NCBI GenBank assembly: GCA_014773175.1
Contig: VXCM01000261.1
Span: 29,343 to 93,342, forward strand
Direction: 5' to 3'
Length of the DNA stretch: 64,000 nt
DNA from: Lucifuga dentata
Taxonomy: Eukaryota; Chordata; Actinopteri; Ophidiiformes; Bythitidae
Positions 48,101 through 57,295 of the stretch are shown here, one piece after another. The notes under the pieces are model-generated. The model was given only the letters and a program-made list of their open reading frames with translations. It had not been told where the DNA came from and made no database searches. The position numbers and the translations under genes were made by a program. Positions within the stretch are counted from its first letter, which is position 1. Every line of letters starts with the position of its first letter.

Positions 48101-48984
48101 TGTTAGATCGTTGATCAAAAAGAGAAGCATCATTTCTTTTCACGATGAATGCATGAAACTATAGCTCACACTCCAAATGTTCCCATAAGGACTCATTCAT
48201 GTTTAGATGAAATGACTGGTGAGGCCATCTTGTTGTTTATGAAAGCATCGCTGGGATTTGTTTACTTTTGTTTACGAGGTCATTATTTTCCGGGCATGTG
48301 AGGAAGTTGCGAGGCATTCTTGGGCTTTCTGCATGTGTAAATCTGTTCAGACGTAGAATAAAGGCCGTATTTATGTTTTACTCTGGGGTCCAGGCACAAA
48401 CAGGACAAAATAAAGGTGCTAATTAAAATTTTGTGCACGTGTGACATGCTTGTATATGCCTTGTGGATTAACAATATCCTTATCTTACCACTGCAGTTTT
48501 CTCAATTAGCATTTTATCATAATGATGGTTCCTTTTTCTGCTTAAAATAGTTCCACAGTTTCAGTTTCTTTAGCACTGCCGAAGTTGCCTTATTCTGATT
48601 AGAAAACTCAAGTGTACAGTTATTAATCCTCAGACCTGGTTTATATTAAAACTTCAATTTTTATGACAGGCTTTTGTTACTGAAAATTTTATCACTTTAA
48701 AGTCTATGTTATTGTTTATTATGTTATTTTGAACTATACCAAAAGGTTACACCTGTCAACTAAAACTCTGTTGGTTTTGTCACAGTACCAGTCATCAAGT
48801 TATTGAGAACATATTAGACCTGTCATGTTTTACTATAGTATAAGCTTACAAACATCACCATAAAATGTTTGAAACTGTCTAGATGTAATGTTAGAAAATG
48901 TAATTATTATCTTCCTCTGGTTATTATGGTTATTATTCTTACCTTTTTGACTAAGTATCCCTCTCTGATCTGTTGTGGCTCCAT
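41976..48984 (-). CDS. plek: Pleckstrin (PLEK), nine exons, complete
   Basis: Haematopoietic phosphoinositide-binding adaptor and major protein kinase C substrate in platelets. Minus-strand coding exons: 48984-48943, 46466-46311, 45314-45133, 45030-44939, 44847-44663, 43639-43535, 42546-42463, 42346-42277, 42115-41976. They total 1056 nt, 351 residues, against 350 in human. Order: N-terminal PH domain (MEPQQIREGYLVKK to about residue 101); phosphorylation loop RKFSRKSTRRSIRLP with S113, T114 and S117 at the human positions; DEP domain about 136-221; C-terminal PH domain about 244-347 ending AIQSVSKSGK. All donors and acceptors are GT/AG and all phases close. Start is the only Met matching MEPKRIREGYLVKK. 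The intact frame is a useful quality control for neighbouring bfsp1. Confidence 0.96.
42277..42346 (-). CDS. plek: plek exon 8
   Basis: 70 nt encoding DDEPLGSIHLRASVVTAVEF and VPD, acceptor TGTAAG, donor GTGGGT. Part of the second PH domain. Confidence 0.93.
42463..42546 (-). CDS. plek: plek exon 7
   Basis: 84 nt, phase 0, encoding GHKRKNWKVRKFILRDDPAY and IHYYDPTK, matching mammalian GHRRKNWKVRKFILREDPAY. Confidence 0.95.
42816..43333. mobile_element. TTAA-flanked MITE, copy 8, in plek intron 6
   Basis: The best-preserved copy: perfect TTAA on both sides (42812-42815 and 43334-43337), with termini AGGACCATACCACC and GGTGGTATGGTCCT. 518 bp, no coding capacity. Confidence 0.85.
43535..43639 (-). 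CDS. plek: plek exon 6
   Basis: 105 nt, phase 0, encoding VDSGFFCEGYSSDEDVLLKE and EFRGNIVKQGCLLKQ, the linker and start of the second PH domain. Confidence 0.95.
43890..44130. repeat. Pyrimidine-rich tract in plek intron 5
   Basis: Roughly 240 bp of T/C-dominated sequence on + with imperfect CTTT/CCTT units, ending in a clean (CTTT)n run near 44107-44128. Confidence 0.7.
44380..44480. repeat. Inverted repeat around a poly(A)/N/poly(T) junction
   Basis: The left arm TATGGAAGCCTGTTTC then ACCACTTG is complemented on the right by CAAGTGGCGGAAACAGGCTT then CCATA. Between them are an A run, N44428 and a T run. A hairpin-forming element, or an assembly break at a hairpin. Confidence 0.65.
44663..44847 (-). 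CDS. plek: plek exon 5: DEP domain
   Basis: 185 nt encoding ATVVEWLISNEKARNRPEAL, LATGLLSEGFLQPAGDLSKE and FLDDSKALYYF. Acceptor TGTGCAG, donor GTAAGT. Confidence 0.95.
44939..45030 (-). CDS. plek: plek exon 4
   Basis: 92 nt encoding QLYTLMKDQDDGVKELKLEQ and ESRVFNYCFT. The acceptor CTAAG is chosen because it closes the split Asn codon with exon 3; the AG four bases later would break the frame. Confidence 0.9.
45133..45314 (-). CDS. plek: plek exon 3: end of first PH domain and PKC-site loop
   Basis: 182 nt encoding LVFKITTTKKQDHFFQASHV, REYWVKDIKRAINCLEGG and RKFSRKSTRRSIRLPDTVNL. Donor GTAGGT splits an Asn codon. Confidence 0.93.
45315..46310 (-). other. plek: plek intron 2
   Basis: About 1 kb of AT-rich intron with no recognisable element. 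Confidence 0.6.
46311..46466 (-). CDS. plek: plek exon 2: first PH domain
   Basis: 156 nt, phase 0, encoding GTVLNSWKAVWVVLSEDGVD, FYKKKTDHSPKGMIPLKGAA and LVSPCQDFGKRT. Closely matches mammalian pleckstrin. Confidence 0.96.
46467..48942 (-). other. plek: plek intron 1
   Basis: 2.5-kb intron holding a Tc1-like MITE (47296-47592). Otherwise AT-rich with no gene seen. Confidence 0.7.
47296..47592. mobile_element. Tc1-like MITE in plek intron 1
   Basis: The left end CAGAGGGGTCCAAAATTCTG then AGACCACT is mirrored by AGTGGTCTCAGACTTTTG then AACTCCACTG on the right, with TA on both sides (47294-47295 and 47593-47594). The 64-bp assembly duplication around N47468 inflates its length. No transposase. 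Confidence 0.7.
48943..48984 (-). CDS. plek: plek exon 1: start codon
   Basis: 42 nt encoding MEPQQIREGYLVKK before donor GTAAGA. Matches the N-terminus of mammalian pleckstrin. Confidence 0.95.
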
Positions 48985-49075
48985 CGCTCTGCTGGCTGAC
49001 AGTAGTCTGATGCAAGTTTGGTCACTTCTGTCTTTTTCTTTTCTTGTTGTGACTGTCGGAAAAGTTCGCCAACCC

Positions 49076-49113
<38 letters not shown>

Positions 49114-50159
49114 CACACACACAAGCAGGAAGTTGAGCTGTTTTGTGTGTGATGGGTAATGGTCAGCCAGCTTCCTTTTCTCTGTGGTATCCGTGATATT
49201 AACTACAGCACAGCTACGCCTCAGCTGATGCATCTACACGTTACATTGTGTTTATCTGTACAGTTTGATATTTTTGTTCTTCAAGCAATATTTTATGAGA
49301 TTATCATGTTTAAGCTGATAGCAAAAGTCATAAATGCAGCAGAGTAGAAAAGTATAACATTTTCCAGGAAGGCAACATAAAATGCAAGCGCTCAACTAAA
49401 GTACTCACGTACTCAAGTTCAAGTACATCCAAAACTTGTCTACCTCTGCACTGCGGTAACTTAAAACTTTATATTTTCTCTCCCCTGTCATCTTTATCTC
49501 TGTTGTCATTAGTTTGGACTGTAGTGTTTAGCATTTTGTGCGATAGTGCTATAGTTTTATATTGTTCTGTTTCTGATTTTGAGTGTCTTGAAAGGCGCCA
49601 CTTGTTAAGAGTTTTTCTCTAACAAAAACTTGTTGACCTCCTGCATGTACCCTCACTCCTTATTTAGCTACAGTATGACTAACATACACTTTATTTAGAT
49701 GTAGACTACATCACCGCAGCAGCCCTGAGTCAGATTACAGTGAGTCCATTTTTAGAAAAATAAAGGTTCCTCTTTTTGCAATTGCTCAGTGTGGCTTAAA
49801 TATGTCATAACTGCTGAGAAACTGGCAAACTGAATAACCAGATGGAAAAAAAATAAGCTGATGACTTAAAGCTATAAATATCTAATTTGTCACACCATTT
49901 ACAAAAAATTAACACTGCAGATGGAGATGTTTTCTGACTATCAGTTAACTTAGTGTGTAACAGAATTTCCTCTGTATCAGTCAGAAAGTTGTTCCACCAC
50001 ATATTTGTCATTTCACGCCATGAAAGGAAGTGTTTGTATCTGACATATCAGCTCTTATCAACATGTCAGCTCAGTTATTTGTGTCAGTGGAGTATGAATC
50101 CAAAAATGAAATGGATGGCAGGAATCAAGAGTGGTGTAGATAGTTGGAAGGATATAGCA
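48985..50159. other. plek 5' flank and intergenic
   Basis: Presumed plek 5'UTR and promoter. A (CT)n run at 49081-49111, followed by (CA)n to about 49122, lies about 100 bp upstream of the start codon. No defined promoter motif. Confidence 0.4.
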
Positions 50160-50545
50160 GATTATTCTTTGACTACCGTTATATTATATCATACGATACT
50201 ATACTACGTTATGCTGTATTATATTATACTGTGCTATCATACCATATTACCAAGCTTTCATACAACATATACAGTACTTTTAGCTTAATATTGTATAGTA
50301 TTTCAGAATTGATAGTCTTAATATATTATACTATGCAATGGTGTGTTATGCTATACTATATTATGCTATTCCACTCTGTGCTATATTATAATTTATTACC
50401 ATGCTCTCATACAACAAATACTTTTAATTAAATATTGTATAGTATTTAAGAATCTATACTATGCTATGTATGCTATACTATACTATAGTAACCATCCTGT
50501 AAAGGTTCTACAATACTTACTATACTGTTAATTTATACTATAGAG
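50160..50545. repeat. TATAC/TATGC-rich minisatellite with an internal duplication
   Basis: Low-complexity T/A/C sequence. A block containing CATACAACA...TAATATTGTATAGTATTT recurs about 150 bp later with substitutions. Confidence 0.65.
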
Positions 50546-51832
50546 AAAAAATACTTATATATACTTTTGATGAAGATTCTCAGTCATCCAGGCGGTAGAT
50601 AAGTTGTAGAAAACTCAGTCAGGTCAATTGGATTCAAGTTTTTAATTCTGAATCATTTCACCATCCATCCAAATGGCTTCGTCAGTCAGAAAANTCATTT
50701 TCTGACTGATGAAGCCAGATGACTTTTGGTTCACCTCATAAAATCAGGGGGTCAGCAACCTGCAGCAAGCAAGCCAGAGCTGGCACGTGAAGTCATTAAA
50801 ACTGGCATGCAGGTAAACAGATATAACTAAGTAGCCTTCATTTGTTAAAGTACATAACAAAATCAGCCAGTATAGTGACGACCTTCAGTTCAACCTGTTT
50901 TTGTTGGAAATGAGCTCGTTTTAAGACAGCTGTCAGCATCTTGAACTTAAAATAAGTCAGATCGTTTCACAGGTCTCAGAACAGTTTGAGGAAATAAAAT
51001 AATGTTACTGCATTGGCTGTTTTTTTGTTTTTTTTACAGCACAATAACTGATTTAGGACTAAATGATAGAGAAGAATGACTTGCGAAGACACAGTTAGAA
51101 TGATGAGCTCTTTGCTGGTCTTACATGCATCCAGACATAAAGTATTATGTTATAATCCGGTTATGTGAGACAGAGACTCAGTGGAAATCAGTCAGCTTGT
51201 GATGAGAACACTGTCAAAGAGCAAAGAGCTGGCTTCAGTCCTCTGCAGGGGCTGAGATTACTTTGTCTTCCAAACTCAAAAATAAGGACACGGCGCCTCC
51301 TGGTGAGACCAGAGCAATGACAGCATGGGTACAGTATGTAAAGCCACAATTATTCATCAGATCACAGAGGAAACACAGAAGGAAACAAATGACCTCAGTA
51401 CGTAGCTGAACAAATAGTGCTGAAAACACCAACGGATTGACTGCTCACTTACATCTGTCCAGATGAATTTTTTCAGTCAGAAACAGGATCCTTGTCCCCC
51501 CGATCCTTGTTTTTCCTTTTTTCCTTTTTTTCTTTTTTCCCTTTTTTTTTGTCTGCTAAAGCTAGTTCTTTAGCATTACACAAGCATGCGATGCTTCTCT
51601 GCTAACAGAGGCCAACTGTTGTCACATCACTTGTTGCTTTTTCCACGGAACAATTTGACAAAAGGTTTCCGGTGTCTCAGAAATAAGCATTAAGGCCTGA
51701 GGAAAGAAGCCATCCAACCCCATCACTAGCACCATGAGCATCCTCTCCTCCCTCTTCCTCACTTGGGGACGCAAAAAGAAAACCTGTTTTGGTTTGGACT
51801 CCAGCATGGCTAAACAACGAGACAACGAGACA
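50546..51832. other. Intergenic, repeat fragments only
   Basis: Near 50580-50730 lies a dispersed-repeat fragment (TCATTTCACCATCCATCC) ending in a short inverted repeat around N50695 (TGGCTTCGTCAGTCAGAAAA and TTTTCTGACTGATGAAGCCA). No gene seen in the rest. Confidence 0.4.
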
Positions 51833-52862
51833 CAGGCTACGTTCACATCACACGCTGAAGTGGACCAGATCCGATCTTTTTGCCTTCATGTGACCCAGAT
51901 CTGATGTTTTCATATCAGATCTGGGCCACTTGCATATGTGGTCCTAGATCCGATCCATATCCGATCTCTGGCAATGCGACCTCTGTCTGACCGCTCAGAT
52001 CGGAATTCGTGTGTTGTTGTTTTTTTGTTTTTTTTAACTTCTCACTTATCTGCACACATCGCATCTCGTCCTCATTCAGTGTCGGCGCCTCATAGCAGCC
52101 CATAAAAATAAACATGGAGGAGAGCAACAACAGCGACGGGGGTCGAAGATGAAGAAGTTTTACATTTGTTTGGATATATATATATATGGAGACATCAGGA
52201 AGTTTTCAGTGAACTGTTCCTCTGTGAACTTGTGAACATCACAGTCCCACCGTAAAGCACCGTAAAGGGCAGTGTGCAGGTATATATGTGGGTGTGTGTG
52301 TATGTATATATGTATTTATATATGTTTATTATGAGGCATATAGGTCGGTAAATAATGTCAAACTGTATACGAATATATGGTTGTTCAGAAACTATGCTTA
52401 TATTTATCTGTAAATCTTTGTTGATATCTATATAAGCGTTAAGTTATATGATCAAACAAGCAGGAAACGATAAAAGATGAGCTGCAGAAAGTTATACTTA
52501 ATCCTACTCATTTTCAGACAACTTTTTTTTCCCTTTCTTTTTGACTGTCTGTTGTGTTTTTTTGTGTGTGTTATGTCGGAAATAAATAAATGAAATGAAA
52601 TGAGGGCGGAGCAGCAGCAGCAGCAGAGGCTGTATATATGAAACGACGTGCAAATACGTGACAAACTGTGTCCCGTGTACTGTCGCAGTTAGTGTTGTTA
52701 CTGTAGCACGCAGCTCACATTTTAGTTACACCTGTGCGTGCGTGGCAGTTCAGCGTGTTCACACTCGTGTCAGATATAGGTCGCTTGCGAACACGAACGT
52801 GGACCATCGACACAAAAAGGTGGGATCTGGTTGGAAAATCAGAACTGAGCATTAAGGCCTGC
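51833..52862. mobile_element. Nonautonomous DNA transposon (probable)
   Basis: The left end CAGGCTACGTTCACATCACA with CAGATCCGATCTTTTTGCC faces a right part that, in reverse complement, reads CAGGCCTTAATGCTCAG...CAGATCCCACCTTTTTGTG. This resembles a common teleost element. The right terminus appears truncated, so no target duplication could be read. No protein. Confidence 0.45.
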
Positions 52863-53891
52863 TCAGCAGAAGCAGCAAGACCCACAGAAAGCCAACAGCC
52901 GAGGCAACGACGGACATCAGCCAAAGAATTGCTTAATTTTTCTGGGAAGCTTTCAAAATATATTGGGAGAAAAATGAAAAACGTCACTTCACTTTGAGGA
53001 ATTACATCCAGATGGGCGCAACACAAGTGCATTTCCAGCCAAAAAACGCTTATATTAAAAATGTTATTAGTCGCTGCCATATCCTTAAGAATACAGGTAA
53101 CATTAGCTGCCAGGTGCTTTAGTAAGAACCTGTGGCTTTGGATTTCCACCTGATTGGTTATGTAAATGACTGAGGCAGCCACATTGTATGGCAGTAAAGA
53201 GGAAACCTCCGTCTTTAATTATTCAGCTTGGCTAACAGTTGGCCACAAACAGTTGAAGCCATCAGCACAGGGTTATCATGAATTATACAGGAGCTGAAGA
53301 GACCAGCTTTTAGTCATCAGAGGTGGAAAAGTAACTCAACATTTACTTACAGTATGTTAACTTTCTTTATGGTTTTTCTTCTTTCCCAATCCCCCCCTTT
53401 GTTCTTTCCTTCCTACATCTTCTTTTTTGCTTCATTTTTCTGCCTTCATTCTTTCCCTCTGTCCTACTCTTTCCTTCGTGACAATCCACAAAACTAGGAT
53501 ACAAGTACTTCATTTCATTATTAGCGCTTGATTACTTTTACTTGCAGTACTTGTCAGTCTGCTCGTTAGAAGGGGCTGCAAAATAAAATGGCCCATTCAG
53601 ATTTATTTAGCTACTTCTTACCGCATGGTCAAATTCTTCTGCTGAGATTTACACATCTCCAGCATCTGTTTTAGTGAGTTGATACGTCTCAGAAAGAGAC
53701 GTACCGTCTTAAGAAATTCCCCACAAGGAAAAATATTGTGGTTTCCAACACCATAATTCATAACCTCATAAAATCATGTTCGTTGCTTTTCTCGTTACAC
53801 TTTCCCAAACGCACACGACCCATGAAAACCTCTTGCTTTGTCCCTAAGGAACCTGGGTTTGGAGAAAAGCTTCCCCTTGCTGTTGACTCAG
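52863..53891. other. Intergenic, nothing recognised
   Basis: About 1 kb with pyrimidine-rich patches (53370-53480). No supported gene or element. Confidence 0.4.
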
Positions 53892-54672
53892 AGCCCCGTT
53901 CCACTGCACAGGAACTAGAACTAGAACTACCCCAACTAGACCAAACTGGAACTGGGCCTAGATCCAGTTCTAGTTCCCATTTTTGTGTTTCAACTGACAG
54001 GAGAAGCAGAACTTGGTCGCTGTGACGACTGATCTCATCACAACTTACCATCAGGGGGCGGGGCTAGGAGTCCACCACAACAAACACGATGAAAAGTGGG
54101 TTGCTGAGTTTCTTCGTACTATTATTATCATTATTATTATTGTTTCTTATAGTCCTGCTTTAGTTTTTTTATTTTGGTGCGACACTGATCAGGCTCTTTC
54201 TCAAAGCCCAGCTCCCTCAGAAGCAATGATATCTTTAGAAAAACTTTGTCATTCTTCTTCATTCCTTCATGCTCTCCTTGAATTTCCTCCTCCAACCTAA
54301 TAACAGTTAAGGCTCGTACCTCGTCCTTTGACCATTGCATCGTGGTTTTCTCCTTTCTTTTTTTTTTTTTTTTTTTTNTTTTTTTTTTTTTTTTTTTGCT
54401 GTTTCTTGTCTTTCTGGCATTCTGAACGGGTTACAGGAAAAACAAGCTGGCTGACGATGATCAGCAGCGACGCCACGGTTTTTGTGACCAATCAGTGCTA
54501 AACAGTGCAGTAGCTCCGCCCCCAGGGGATACAGTTAGATCCGGTAAGTCCTACATGTTGAACAGGGACGGTAACTGTAACGGTAACCGTAGCCAATGCA
54601 AATACCACAGTTCCTGTTTTAAGTACCAAAGAAGCAGCAAAAGGTTCAGTACTGTGGCTGTGGAAAAGGGCC
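53892..54672. mobile_element. PIF/Harbinger-like element with Myb/SANT remnant
   Basis: The left end GCCCCGTTCCACTGCACAGG and the reverse complement of the right end, GGCCCTTTTCCACAGCCACA, are imperfect inverted repeats. Inside is a minus-strand Myb/SANT-like frame. No transposase is left. The target duplication was not resolved. Confidence 0.5.
54137..54340 (-). pseudogene. Myb/SANT-like DNA-binding domain fragment
   Basis: 67-codon open frame with the trihelix Myb/SANT pattern: WSKDEVRALTVIRLEEEIQ, then KNDKVFLKISLLLRELGFE and DQCRTKIKKLKQDYKK. Such domains are the second protein of Harbinger transposons and also occur in host MSANTD genes. The frame ends after the domain and sits inside inverted repeats, so a transposon relic is more likely than a host gene. 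Confidence 0.55.
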
Positions 54673-54837
54673 TTTAGTGTCACTTTGTGCTGCAACAAAA
54701 CTTCTGACCTCTATTAGGTTTATTACAATAACCACAATGACCTGATACTGTATTTTTAAACTCTATAGGCTGGTCATAGCAGCTGCTGGACGTCCTGCCA
54801 GCAGATAGTTATTTATGTTGAACATGACAGGTTCATC

Positions 54838-55589
54838 CAGGGCCGGCCCTAGCCTCTCTGGGGCCCTAGTCAAGTTTTTTACTGGGGGGTCCTCCATCCA
54901 GAGGACAGGAGAGGGTATTTTCAGTCAGTCATCATTCAGGCCACTGAACGTAGAGAAATGGCTGTCATGTGATCCATGTACGTCACGGCGCCATTTTTAA
55001 ATCTCGTTCCTAACGCCCTGACAGCTAGCCGGATCTCTGATGATCCACCATGTTAACAGCGTTTAGAGACATTTTTGCACATTTTAGCCATTTTAAATAC
55101 GTTTTGAGTTTGTGTGACACAAAAGGATGGAAAAGGTGTCAGTTTTCTAAACGCCTGATAAAACAGCCAAAATTAAAATGTAAAATTAAACGTGTTTCAA
55201 ACTAGTAATTTCTAATAACATACAAAAGGGGCATGGCTACCCTCTGCAGTATTAACCTGACATCCCAGAATTCCCCCAACTAAAACATAACGTCAAACCA
55301 TAATATGCATAAGTTCCATGTTATTAGTTCCGTGCTGAATAAAGCTGCATTTTATAATTGTGAGTTGTCTCTGTACATTGAGTTCTATATATGCTGTGCT
55401 GATGCTTCATACTTACAGTTAAGTTATAACTCATGAAGTTAGCACATAGATTTCGTTACGTTTCTGCAGCTCTTGAACATATTTGCCACTAAGGAGAGTT
55501 TACTTTTTTCACCTTTGACATGGGGGCCCTCTAGCAACTGCGAGGCCCTAGGCGACCGTCTCGTTTGCCTACGCCACGGGCCGGCCCTG
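54838..55589. mobile_element. hAT-type MITE with perfect 8-bp target duplication
   Basis: Begins CAGGGCCGGCCCTAGC and ends ACGGGCCGGCCCTG, flanked by identical GGTTCATC at 54830-54837 and 55590-55597. 752 bp, no transposase. The 8-bp duplication and CAG terminus place it in hAT. Confidence 0.85.
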
Positions 55590-55597
55590 GGTTCATC

Positions 55598-56305
55598 ATA
55601 CAAGCTCTTTCAGAGAGACAAAATGTCCCACTGCTGCATGATCAGTGAACTCATCAGTAAAACTACAGCCTTCTTTGCAGTGAATACCTCTACTTTTGAA
55701 ACTCGACAGCTAATACTTGTTTATCTCAAGTGCAAGTGAAATTCTGATTGAATCACTTGCAGCAAATATGCAGAAAAGTCTGCTGTAAGTTAAGAGGAAG
55801 TACCTAACAGTCCATTTGGGTCTGTCTGCAGAACAATGAATTAACAGTGCTGCCAGGGACACTGTGGGTTTGACCTCATTACTGGGGCTTATACTGGTCA
55901 GAGAGTTGACGAAGGCAGAGCGGTAGTGGTTTGTTAAATGCCTCTACAAACACGTTAAAGCCATGCCAAGAATGCACCCTCATTTGGCATGCAGCAATGA
56001 GAGAGAGAGCCCACACACACCCAATAAGAATCCTCCCGCAGAAGTTTAACACAGATGAAGTATTGATGGAATAAACATTATATAAGACTGGGAACAAAAG
56101 TCATGACACCATCAGCTTCACTATGTTGTTTCTCTGTGCGTTAACATCTCCCGCCATTCCACTCCTGTCCACTCGTCATCACTCCTGCTCTCCTGTTTCC
56201 TGTCTCCAGCTCCAGCAGCCCATTTGCCCGGTAAACTTGTTGAACTGATTCCTCTGCTACCTCTGATCTACAGTATTTTGCCTCATAGTACAATCTGGCC
56301 AAACT
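55598..56305. other. Intergenic, possible retroelement leader at its end
   Basis: No gene. The last 170 bp are pyrimidine-rich and lead directly into the gag-like ATG at 56306, which fits the leader of an LTR retrotransposon. No LTR was delimited. Confidence 0.35.
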
Positions 56306-56506
56306 ATGGACCCAGCAGAAGCTGATAAGCTCTGTGATGCCCGAGCTGCTCGAATCCTCCATCTTCAGCATGACCAGCAGCTAAACCAAGCTGCAGGCAG
56401 TTTACAGGAGCTTTCTTCTCAGCAGTCAATTCTAAAGGCTATGCAACAACAAATTACCCACCTTCTCATTCTAGGACTTTTTAAAAAGAGGGGCCATAAT
56501 TCATAC
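56306..56506 (+). pseudogene. Gag-like fragment of a Ty3/gypsy-type retrotransposon
   Basis: Open frame starting MDPAEADKLCDARAARILHL and continuing HDQQLNQAAGSLQELSSQQS, then running out after about 60 codons. The MDPAE start and Gln-rich helix resemble the N-terminus of fish Ty3/gypsy Gag. It is cut by the hAT element that begins at 56507; no Gag, protease or RT sequence was seen on the far side. Transposon remnant, not a host gene. Confidence 0.5.
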
Positions 56507-57287
56507 TAGGGCTGTCACAATATCAGATTTTCACTTCATGATTATTGAGGCCAAAAGAATTCACAATAACGATATTAATAAAATGTCATCAGTCAAATTC
56601 ATCTTTAACTTAGTTTGCTGTGCGTTTTGTCTCTTTTTTGGCAAATGAATTAGACTCCAAATGGCAGTGTAGGGAGGTGGAGAGAGTCTGTAACCAGAAC
56701 TGTACAAAAGCTACAAAAATAGCAATTCCACCTTAAAGGATCGTGTAAAGGAACCAGATGACCTGATAAACAAAAGATCCACAAATCTAAAAAATAACCA
56801 GGAGAGAGAAAATCCTGTCAAGTCCAACGCCATGATAACTTAGCTTTAACAACACAGCTAAGACCTTCATGGAACATTTCCTGTTTCAGGGCTAGCAAGC
56901 TAACTGCTACTTCCTGTCTCTACCGTGGTGAAATCTGCAGGATGATGGAGGTGAAGGTGGTGAACAGGTTGGTGGCTCCTGTCGATCAGCATTTCCTGCA
57001 GACTGGGGCGTCTACCAACTTCCTGTCTTTGTTACTGAATCCAAAAAACTCCACACTGTCAGCTAACTTTTTTCAGGTTAGTTTGTCATCTCCTCCATCA
57101 TGATTTTACACAGCAGTAGTAGCTACACACTGTGGTAGTAGCTAGCTAGCTAGCTAGTTACTGCGTTACATCATGTACACACACATACACAGGGAGACAA
57201 AGTGAGAACATAAAGTAATGGAAATAATTTAAGAGGCGCTGGATTATTTACATGCCGGTATTTTCCCGGTATATTGCGAAAACCCTA
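56507..57287. mobile_element. hAT-type MITE inserted in the gag fragment
   Basis: Starts TAGGGCTGTCACAATATC and ends GCGAAAACCCTA, flanked by identical ATTCATAC (56499-56506 and 57288-57295). 781 bp with no transposase frame. A perfect 8-bp duplication supports hAT. Confidence 0.82.
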
Positions 57288-57295
57288 ATTCATAC

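Noticed and set aside
49953..50531. Tyr/Leu-rich frames
   Set aside because: Direct translation of the TATAC-type minisatellite.
52715..53182. 155-codon minus-strand frame
   Set aside because: Overlaps the end of a noncoding DNA transposon; no domain recognised.
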